DNA of 64,000 nt, from NCBI GenBank assembly GCA_039821645.1, contig JBCBNU010000010.1, positions 1 through 64,000 on the forward strand, in the 5' to 3' direction. The notes under the pieces are model-generated. The model was not told the DNA's origin. It was given only the letters and a program-made list of their open reading frames with translations, and did not search any database. Made by a program: the position numbers and the translations under genes. Positions within the stretch are counted from its first letter, which is position 1. Every line of letters begins with the position of its first letter. Below are positions 57,617 to 64,000 of this stretch, one piece after another. The stretch is from CALBPI01 sp039821645. Its GTDB lineage: Bacteria > Pseudomonadota > Gammaproteobacteria > Steroidobacterales > Woeseiaceae.

Positions 57617-57660
57617 GCTCAAGATTCGGCGGATACTCCTCACAGAAATTTGCCTATTTA

Positions 57661-58260
57661 TCAGTTACCTATCGGTGTTTTCTCAGAAACGGTAACGTCA
57701 CCGGCACCGCGTATCTCGTCTGCTGCGGGCTGCGACGACAGGACTTCCACCCCGGCATCGAGCAACTTTTGAATATCTCCCGCATCAGCACCTGCGCCGA
57801 CCTGGACCGGTACTGCCATCGCGCGGATAAACGGTCTCGCCTCCCGCTGCCCCGTCATTTGCAAATATAAATATGCAAGGCCCTGATCCTGTGGGGTCAC
57901 CACAATATCGACGATGACTGGCGTTGAACCAGCAGCGAGCTCTATTCGCTCCGGGGTGTTCTCCGACAATGCCAAAGGCCCGCTGGCTGAGGAAAGGAGC
58001 GCCAACGGCTCTGGACCCACGCCCTCGACAGTGACAGAGACCGTCAATGGGTCACCTACCTTCGGTTCGGTGTCGAAGGCATAGGCAACAGATATCGACG
58101 CAGGGTCAGCGGATTCGGCCGCGATGGATGACACAGTAATCTCGGGTGCTTCGGCCTCGACCGGCTCTGCATCGACTTCCAGAGATCCTCCGCCACACCC
58201 TGCCATCAGCGCAACAGCGAGAGAAAGCGCAACGCCATGGCAGCGTCTTATCTGATCCAT
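57661..58260 (-). CDS. Putative lipoprotein of unknown function
   Basis: A 199-residue protein with a type II signal peptide: hydrophobic VALSLAVALMAGC with the lipobox LMAGC at about residue 22 and GGGS following, which predicts outer-membrane sorting. The mature part is a single beta-rich domain (VGDPLTVSVTVEGVGPEPLA) with an Ala/Gly-rich end. I do not recognise the family. The ATG at 58260 has GGGTG upstream. It is divergent from galE, with 165 bases between. Confidence 0.72.
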   Translation of the reverse strand: MDQIRRCHGVALSLAVALMAGCGGGSLEVDAEPVEAEAPEITVSSIAAESADPASISVAYAFDTEPKVGDPLTVSVTVEGVGPEPLALLSSASGPLALSENTPERIELAAGSTPVIVDIVVTPQDQGLAYLYLQMTGQREARPFIRAMAVPVQVGAGADAGDIQKLLDAGVEVLSSQPAADEIRGAGDVTVSEKTPIGN

Positions 58261-58388
58261 GTGATCACCCGAGTGACGTCATTTTCGATGCGGCCAGACT
58301 AGCCCGCGGTTGCAGCAACTACCAGTTGAAAATGCACTGAACGACTCCTTCAAACTGCGAACCGTTCGACAAAGCAGAGTGGCCGCAC

Positions 58389-58397
58389 TGGTACAAT
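58389..58397 (+). promoter_or_regulatory. Extended -10 promoter of galE
   Basis: TGGTACAAT: a TACAAT -10 (58392-58397) preceded by TG, 28 bases before the galE ATG. No good -35 is seen at 16-18 bases, as is common for extended -10 promoters. It would drive galE-glrK-qseG-glrR. Confidence 0.55.
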
Positions 58398-58425
58398 CTG
58401 CGCGACATAACCTATGGGATAAGAG

Positions 58426-59436
58426 ATGGGTCAGCGTTATACATTGGTCACTGGCGGCGCCGGGTACATAGGCAGCCACGTCGTTCGACAGCTCGGCAAG
58501 AAAGGTGAGCCGGTTGTGGTGCTCGATAACCTCTCAACGGGATTCTCAAGGTCGATTACCCATGGAGACCTGGTTGTTGGTGATACCGGATGTGCCGAAA
58601 CACTTGGCCGCATCTTTACCACGTACCCGATCGACACAATCATGCATTTCGCAGCCGCGACCGTGGTGCCGGAATCGGTCGAGAATCCCTTAAAGTACTA
58701 CCTCAACAACACCGCAAACACGCGTACACTACTCGCGGTCGCACACGCGCACGGCGTCAAGCATGTCGTGTTCTCATCAACAGCGGCGGTCTACGGCGTA
58801 CCCCGGAGTGACAGTGTCACCGAGACGGACCCTACCGCTCCGATCAACCCTTACGGCACCTCAAAACTGATGAGCGAATGGATGCTGCGCGATCTTGAGA
58901 TCGCTGGCGGGCCATCGCACGTCGTGCTGCGCTATTTCAACGTTGCAGGATGTGATCCGGAAGGTCGAATCGGGCAGTCCACGCCCAAAGCCACGCTTCT
59001 CACCAAAGTTGCTTGCGAAGCTGCGGTCGGCAAACGCCCCCACGTGTCGATTTTTGGTACGGATTACCCGACCCCGGATGGCACGGGTGTGCGCGACTAC
59101 ATCCATGTCGAGGACCTCGCGTCGGCCCACATCAAAGCGCTCGACTATCTGCGCGCCGGCGGCAGCTCAGAGACCCTCAATTGCGGTTACGGACATGGTT
59201 ACAGTGTCCGCGAGTTGCTTTCGGTCGTTTCCAGAATCAACGGAACGCCCTTGAATATTGTTGAGGAAGCGCGCAGAGCCGGCGATCCGCCCACATTAGT
59301 GGCAGTCGCCGACCGAGCACGCAACATTCTCGACTGGACGCCACGTTTTGATGATCTCGATGCCATCGTCGGTTCAGCGCTCGCATGGGAACGCAAGATC
59401 GCCGCTCGCGACGAATCGGCTTATTGGGCAGGATAG
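58426..59436 (+). CDS. galE: UDP-glucose 4-epimerase
   Basis: A 336-residue short-chain dehydrogenase-fold epimerase that interconverts UDP-glucose and UDP-galactose for polysaccharide precursors. NAD-binding LVTGGAGYIGSHVVRQLG is at the N-terminus, the catalytic Ser/Thr is in VFSSTAAVYGVP and the Tyr-Lys pair is in NPYGTSKLMSEWML. RDYIHVEDLASAH and LNCGYGHGYSVRELL are further landmarks. The stop is 14 bases before the histidine kinase start, so it probably heads the operon. UDP-GlcNAc specificity cannot be excluded. Confidence 0.93.
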   Translation: MGQRYTLVTGGAGYIGSHVVRQLGKKGEPVVVLDNLSTGFSRSITHGDLVVGDTGCAETLGRIFTTYPIDTIMHFAAATVVPESVENPLKYYLNNTANTRTLLAVAHAHGVKHVVFSSTAAVYGVPRSDSVTETDPTAPINPYGTSKLMSEWMLRDLEIAGGPSHVVLRYFNVAGCDPEGRIGQSTPKATLLTKVACEAAVGKRPHVSIFGTDYPTPDGTGVRDYIHVEDLASAHIKALDYLRAGGSSETLNCGYGHGYSVRELLSVVSRINGTPLNIVEEARRAGDPPTLVAVADRARNILDWTPRFDDLDAIVGSALAWERKIAARDESAYWAG

Positions 59437-59450
59437 CGGGATCGACCCTG

Positions 59451-60941
59451 ATGGCGTTTCGTTTCCCAAGACCCCGATCGATTACCGCATTGGTGTTGCT
59501 GGGATACGCAATGATCATGCTCCCGCTGTCGATCGCATTGGGTTGGACACTCCTCCAACTCGATCGCTTTGCAACGCGCTCCCAATCGCTGATCGTGTCC
59601 GGTGTCGAAGCCACACAAAACACGCGCGAGTTGCAGGAGCAGCTCTCGATTATGGAACGCGTCGCTCGCCAATATTTGGTAGCGGAGGATCAAGAGCTTG
59701 CTGAGTTCCTGCGGGCTGACTCGGATACGATCGCCGAGGTCACCACTCGCCTCAAACGCTACGCCGAGGATGTACAAACCCGCGCCATGCTTGGGCGCAT
59801 CGATCTCGCGGTGGAGGAGCTGGTTTCCGCTCTACCCGAGGGATCGGGAGCGGTCGCCGGCGCGATCGGGCGCTTCATCGACGCCGGTGATGCAGCGCGG
59901 GCTTTGGAAGTGCAGTTTCAGGAAGGCATCGACAGGCAGGTATTTGCATTGAAAGCGGACGCTGCAGACACCCGCACTGCGTTGATTTGGCAGGCAGGTG
60001 TCTTAGGCGGTTTCAGCATCTTCACTATGATCTTCGTGACATGGCGGGTCAGCAGACCTATCCGCGTACTCGACCGCGCGATCAACCAACTCGGCGAAGG
60101 CCGCTTCTCACACCGTATCGAAGTGGTCGGTCCCGCCGATTTGGTCGCACTCGGCCGTCAGTTGGAGTGGCTGCGCCAGCGCCTGCTCGAACTCGCGCAA
60201 GAGAAAAATCGCTTCCTGCGTCATATGTCGCACGAACTGAAAACGCCCCTTGCCAACATTCGAGAGGGAACGGAGCTGTTGCTGGATGGTTCAGTGGGTC
60301 AGTTGGATGCCCCGCAAGAAGAAGTCACGGATATCCTGCGCAGTAATGGCATTCGCTTACAGCGCCTGATCGAGAACCTCTTGAACTTCAGTGCCTGGCA
60401 AAGCCGCAATGAGGTGCTGACCGCCAGCGAGTTTCCCCTGCGTCGCATGGTGGAGTCTATCCTGAAGGTGCATGCGCTCACGATTCGCTCACAGCGCATA
60501 CGACTCTTGACGACCATCGATGACGTCTCTGTATTCGCAGATCGGGAAATGATTCGAACCACCCTCGATAACCTTATTTCCAACGCCGTGAAATTCTCGC
60601 CGGAGGGAGGCGCCCTTTTCATCCGCGCACAGCGAACCGAGAACGCTTTCGTGCTCGAGGTCGCCGACCAAGGGCCAGGAATTCCCATGTCGGAACGCAA
60701 AAAAGTCTTCGATGCCTTCTACCAGGGCGAACAGCAGCACGGTGGGTTGATCGCGGGCACCGGCATCGGCTTATCGGTTGTGCTTGAGTGTGTTCAGGCC
60801 CATGATGGTGTGGTGGAGATTTGCGACGAACAACGCGCTGTTCGAACGGGTCGCGGGGACACAGTGGTTCTGGGCGGTGCGCATTTCCGAATTGAAATAC
60901 CGCAACAGGCCATGACAACGAAACGGGTGGCAAATGGCTAG
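59451..60941 (+). CDS. glrK: Sensor histidine kinase, GlrK/QseE type
   Basis: A 496-residue membrane kinase. The first membrane segment is about residues 12-35 (ALVLLGYAMIMLPLSIALG), followed by a helical periplasmic domain and a second segment (LGGFSIFTMIFVTWRVS). A HAMP-like region precedes the H-box FLRHMSHELKTPLANIREG; the N-box is NLISNAVKFSPEGG and the G-box is GTGIGLSVVLECV. Gene order kinase-lipoprotein-sigma54 regulator equals E. coli glrK-qseG-glrR, which controls envelope-stress functions and the small RNA GlmY. The ATG at 59451 is chosen because longer frames overlap galE. Confidence 0.88.
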   Translation: MAFRFPRPRSITALVLLGYAMIMLPLSIALGWTLLQLDRFATRSQSLIVSGVEATQNTRELQEQLSIMERVARQYLVAEDQELAEFLRADSDTIAEVTTRLKRYAEDVQTRAMLGRIDLAVEELVSALPEGSGAVAGAIGRFIDAGDAARALEVQFQEGIDRQVFALKADAADTRTALIWQAGVLGGFSIFTMIFVTWRVSRPIRVLDRAINQLGEGRFSHRIEVVGPADLVALGRQLEWLRQRLLELAQEKNRFLRHMSHELKTPLANIREGTELLLDGSVGQLDAPQEEVTDILRSNGIRLQRLIENLLNFSAWQSRNEVLTASEFPLRRMVESILKVHALTIRSQRIRLLTTIDDVSVFADREMIRTTLDNLISNAVKFSPEGGALFIRAQRTENAFVLEVADQGPGIPMSERKKVFDAFYQGEQQHGGLIAGTGIGLSVVLECVQAHDGVVEICDEQRAVRTGRGDTVVLGGAHFRIEIPQQAMTTKRVANG

Positions 60942-61572
60942 ATTTACGCTATGCACGCTAGCGCTGGTCTCACTGCTAGTCTCTGGCTGTGGCTCGTTCG
61001 ATAAACTCTTCGACCGTCGCCAAACCGCGACAAATCAATCAGTTACGGTTGAGCAGTCCACCATTTCCATCTACCTTGCAGATATCGAAATCCTGTTGGA
61101 GGGTGATCCCGCGCGCAAAGCACGCGTCTGGGACGAGCTGCAGCTGGATTTCACGCGTGCGCCAACGACAACCAACCGTTTGCGTCTTGCGCTAGCACTG
61201 GCGACACCAGGTCATCAATGGAGTGATCTGGCCCGGGCAGATGGCATGTTGACGGAGCTGTTGTTGCAGCCCGAGTTGTTGCTGGCCGACGAGCAGCTGC
61301 TGGCTGCGGTACAACTCGGGATGCTTCGCTCGCGAGTGTCGGCTGAGACTGAAGCGAGGCAAGCGGGCAACAGCGCGACAAGGACGAGTGAGCGCGAACT
61401 CGCGGCGGCGCGCGCACAAGTCGAACTGTTGAGAAGCGACAACACTCGCCTGCGCGGTGAGCTCGCGGAAGCGGAAGAAAAACTGCGTGCGATCACATTG
61501 ATTGAACGCTCAATCAGAGAACGAGATGGTGCAAACGGCAACGGTGGCGATGAGCCAGGCGACAATGAGTAA
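60934..61572 (+). CDS. qseG: QseG-like outer-membrane lipoprotein
   Basis: A 212-residue lipoprotein: the signal LCTLALVSLLVSGCGSF has the lipobox LVSGC at about residue 19. The rest is helical, ending in a probable coiled coil (SERELAAARAQVELLRSDNT, then LRGELAEAEEKLRAIT). Sequence likeness to E. coli QseG is modest by eye; position between glrK and glrR is the main evidence. QseG modulates the kinase from the periplasm. It overlaps the kinase by eight bases and the regulator by eight. Confidence 0.78.
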   Translation: MARFTLCTLALVSLLVSGCGSFDKLFDRRQTATNQSVTVEQSTISIYLADIEILLEGDPARKARVWDELQLDFTRAPTTTNRLRLALALATPGHQWSDLARADGMLTELLLQPELLLADEQLLAAVQLGMLRSRVSAETEARQAGNSATRTSERELAAARAQVELLRSDNTRLRGELAEAEEKLRAITLIERSIRERDGANGNGGDEPGDNE

Positions 61573-62929
61573 CGCAACCAAACGCGACAATCTGAAACAA
61601 AAAGGACGCATTCTGCTCGTCGATGACGATCCAGGGTTGCTCCGGCTGCTCAGCATCCGACTGCGAGCCGAGAATTACATCGTCGAGGCGGTTGAGAGCG
61701 CGATGGCTGCACTCGCCGTGCTGGGTCGTTTCCAACCTGACCTCGTTATTTCAGATCTGCGCATGGACAAGATGGACGGTATCGGCCTGCTGCACGAATT
61801 GCAGCGTCGTGCACCTGGCTTGAACGTGCTGATCATGACGGCCCACGGCACCATTCCGGATGCGGTCGAAGCCACGAAGGGCGGCGCATTCGGCTTCCTC
61901 ACCAAGCCCATTGAAAAAGATGAATTGCTCGAACACGTAGAGAAGGCGCTGCGCGTTTCCGGCAGCTCTTCGATCGGTGAGGACTGGGCTATCGAAATCA
62001 TCACTCGCAATGCATTGATGCGCGATCGTTTAACGCAAGCGCGCATGGTCGCCGAGACCGATGCTCGCGTGCTGATCACCGGTGAATCCGGAACGGGCAA
62101 AGAATTGCTTGCAAGGGCAATACATCGCGCAAGCTCACGCAGCGACAAATCATTTGTAGCCATCAACTGCAGCGCCATGGCGGAGAATCTGCTCGAGTCG
62201 GAACTGTTTGGTCATGCGAAGGGCGCGTTTACTGGCGCCACTACGGAACACAAAGGCCTGTTTCAGGCGGCCAACGGTGGGACGCTCCTACTGGACGAAA
62301 TCGGCGATATGCCGATGCGCCTGCAAGTGAAACTGCTTCGTGTCTTGCAGGAAAATCAGGTACGCCCCGTCGGGAGCACAGAATCTATCGATGTCGACGT
62401 GCGGGTCTTGTCGGCAACGCACCGCGACCTTGCCGACATGATGTCGACAGGCCAATTCCGGGAAGATCTGTACTACCGACTGAACGTCGTCAACATCGAG
62501 ATGCCGCCACTCGAAGAGCGTCGCGAAGACATCCCTTTGCTCGTCGCCCACTTTCTGCGCCAGCTCGCAGAACAGGGTGACAGCGAACGTCGCGTCTATG
62601 CGCCCGAAGCACTCGAACTTCTGGTGATGGCGAAATGGCCTGGCAATATCCGCCAACTATTCAACGTGGTGCGTCAAAACGTCGCATTGGCCGGGTCTCC
62701 CGTGATTAGCGCCGAGCTCGTGCGTTCTGCGTTGGGTGATCATGGTGAACGTCTCCCCTCGTTCTCCGATGCACGCGACGAGTTCACGCGAAACTACTTG
62801 TCGCAGATCCTACAAATCACGGGTGGCAACGTCAGTCAGGCAGCTCGACTGGCAAAACGCAATCGCACCGATTTCTACAAACTGCTGGCACGCCACGATC
62901 TGAACCCGGACGCGTTCAAGGCGCGCTGA
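61565..62929 (+). CDS. glrR: Sigma54-dependent response regulator, GlrR/QseF type
   Basis: A 454-residue NtrC-family activator. Receiver: ILLVDDDPGLLRLL and phospho-Asp in DLVISDLRMDKMDG. The AAA+ domain has Walker A ITGESGTGKELLARAIH, the sigma54 contact loop GHAKGAFTGATTEH and Walker B GGTLLLDEIGDMP. The Fis-type helix-turn-helix is TGGNVSQAARLAKRNRTDFY. The ATG at 61565 overlaps the qseG stop by eight bases. Likely targets include a GlmY-like RNA, not found in this window. Confidence 0.92.
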   Translation: MSNATKRDNLKQKGRILLVDDDPGLLRLLSIRLRAENYIVEAVESAMAALAVLGRFQPDLVISDLRMDKMDGIGLLHELQRRAPGLNVLIMTAHGTIPDAVEATKGGAFGFLTKPIEKDELLEHVEKALRVSGSSSIGEDWAIEIITRNALMRDRLTQARMVAETDARVLITGESGTGKELLARAIHRASSRSDKSFVAINCSAMAENLLESELFGHAKGAFTGATTEHKGLFQAANGGTLLLDEIGDMPMRLQVKLLRVLQENQVRPVGSTESIDVDVRVLSATHRDLADMMSTGQFREDLYYRLNVVNIEMPPLEERREDIPLLVAHFLRQLAEQGDSERRVYAPEALELLVMAKWPGNIRQLFNVVRQNVALAGSPVISAELVRSALGDHGERLPSFSDARDEFTRNYLSQILQITGGNVSQAARLAKRNRTDFYKLLARHDLNPDAFKAR

Positions 62930-62933
62930 GCTG

Positions 62934-64000
62934 CTAACCACTAGGCCGTATCGTATTCGCCACCAACTCCTCAGCGTCGATACCATGGCGCTCCATGAGG
63001 TCATAGAGCGTAGGCCGGCTGACGCCGAGCAGTGCAGCGGCTCGCGAGATGTTGCCACCGGTATGGACAATCGCCTGACGCGTTGCGTTTCGCTCCGCGG
63101 CGTCGCGCACCTCTCGCAGGTTCAAGGACACCGCGTCGTCAGGCACCTCCAACCCGAGGTCTTCGGCCGTAACCTGATTGCCGTCCGCCATTATCACGGC
63201 GCCGTTGATCTTATTGGAAAGCTCTCGAACATTGCCGGGCCAGGCATGCGCCAACATCGCCTGCTTCGCGTCCTCGCTGAAGCCGCGTAACGATCGATTG
63301 TGCCGATCAGCTGCCTGATCGAGCATCACGCGTGCCAGCATCAAAACGCCGTTCTGCCGGTCTCGCAATGGTGGAATCGGAATCTCGATTTCGCAAATGC
63401 GATAGTAGAGATCCTCACGGAAGCCGCCGCTCTCGATCAACGACTTCAGATTCTGATTGGTCGCACAGACCACGCGCACATCGACCGGAATTTCAACGCG
63501 GCCACCGATCCGCTCGACCACACGCTCCTGAAGAAAACGCAGCAGCTTGGCCTGCAGTGACATCGGCATGTCGCCGATTTCGTCGAGGAATAATGTACCG
63601 CCGTTGGCAACCTCAACCTTTCCAGGTGTCTGTTTGGCAGCACCGGTAAAGGCGCCCTTTTCGAAACCGAATAGCTCGGACTCGAGCAGATTCTCAGGTA
63701 TGGCTGCGCAGTTGATCGCCACAAAGGGCTGGTCCGCACGGGGGCTGAGTTTGTGGACGGCACGAGCAAGCACTTCCTTACCGGTGCCCGACTCGCCGAG
63801 CAATAAAGTCGTTGCCGTCGTCGGTGCCACCTTCTCAATGATACGACAGACTTTCAGCATGCCGGGGCTGACCGCGACGATGCCGTCCAACGGAGAATGC
63901 GAAGACGCCTCGCGCAGATGTCGGTTTTCCGCCTCCAACCGCGACAACACGAATGCCCTGTCGACCAACAATTTCAAAACGTCGGTGTCCAGCGGTTTCT
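62934..64000 (-). CDS. Sigma54-dependent response regulator of the PEP-CTERM-box (PrsR) type, C-terminal part
   Basis: The gene enters from beyond base 64000. About 355 residues are visible: the end of the receiver (KPLDTDVLKLLVDRAFVLSR), whose VDRAF-LSRLEAENRHLRE linker is typical of PrsR, then the AAA+ domain with GESGTGKEVLARAVH, FGFEKGAFTGAAKQ and GGTLFLDEIGDMP, and a C-terminal Fis-type helix-turn-helix (GGNISRAAALLGVSRPTLYD). PrsR controls exopolysaccharide and PEP-CTERM/exosortase genes in several Proteobacteria; whether such genes follow here is unseen. It converges with glrR, four bases apart. Confidence 0.88.
   Translation of the reverse strand, partial: KPLDTDVLKLLVDRAFVLSRLEAENRHLREASSHSPLDGIVAVSPGMLKVCRIIEKVAPTTATTLLLGESGTGKEVLARAVHKLSPRADQPFVAINCAAIPENLLESELFGFEKGAFTGAAKQTPGKVEVANGGTLFLDEIGDMPMSLQAKLLRFLQERVVERIGGRVEIPVDVRVVCATNQNLKSLIESGGFREDLYYRICEIEIPIPPLRDRQNGVLMLARVMLDQAADRHNRSLRGFSEDAKQAMLAHAWPGNVRELSNKINGAVIMADGNQVTAEDLGLEVPDDAVSLNLREVRDAAERNATRQAIVHTGGNISRAAALLGVSRPTLYDLMERHGIDAEELVANTIRPSG

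Overview
The window reads as a chromosomal segment of a free-living, aerobic gammaproteobacterium. The evidence is gene content: yoaA-tsaB, dusA, dsbB, the glrK-qseG-glrR triad, dapC/dapD/yffB/dapE, and the cdsA-uppS-frr-pyrH-tsf-rpsB / map-glnD block. GC content looks moderately high throughout. A marine Woeseia/Chromatiales-like lineage would fit, but that is only a guess. I saw no rRNA, tRNA, CRISPR array, phage or insertion sequence, and no gene-free stretch longer than 300 bases.

Layout. 1-10307: translation and envelope-precursor genes (cdsA partial, uppS, frr, pyrH, tsf, rpsB, all minus), with map-glnD-dapC-dapD-yffB divergent from them. 10312-19641: a phosphate block, pstSCAB and phoB-phoR-phoU-dsbB, all minus, with dapE on the plus strand wedged between the two halves. 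Pho-box-like promoters are visible in front of pstS and phoB. 19713-22327: tsaB and the yoaA helicase. 22354-31060: the most unusual locus, a four-gene minus-strand operon of exported DUF11-type proteins. Two are paralogues, one is a small single-domain protein, and the last is a 1959-residue protein with a central OmpA-like domain and a beta-barrel-like C-terminal third. 31061-31331: a dense regulatory region between that operon and a divergent phasin-like gene; it holds a CRP-type site, a 26-bp inverted repeat, a strong sigma70 promoter and a 16-bp palindrome. 32106-40546: pckG, an FHA-linked class III cyclase, a methyltransferase, dusA, an exported alpha/beta hydrolase, and msrB-msrA-msrA2.

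39749-47903 is an acyclic-terpene-utilisation (Atu)-like cluster: biotin-dependent carboxylase alpha and beta subunits, an AtuA family protein, a TIGR03084-like protein, and a divergent acyl-CoA dehydrogenase plus TetR regulator facing a perfect inverted-repeat operator. 47924-53734 is a five-gene minus-strand set of unclear pathway: FGase-like amidohydrolase, YbdK-type ligase, ornithine-cyclodeaminase-like enzyme, and a two-subunit molybdenum hydroxylase with a Tat signal. 53799-64000 is signalling: a 1206-residue PAS/GAF/GGDEF/EAL protein, a lipoprotein, galE leading into glrK-qseG-glrR, and the C-terminal part of a convergent sigma54 activator of the PEP-CTERM-box (PrsR) type that runs off the window.

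Functionally the window joins core growth genes, phosphate-starvation control, carbon-storage and gluconeogenic functions (phasin, pckG), branched or terpenoid acid catabolism, and envelope signalling. The DUF11/OmpA operon is the best candidate for an undescribed system. Starts were chosen from ribosome binding sites, family length and overlaps; several are GTG or TTG.
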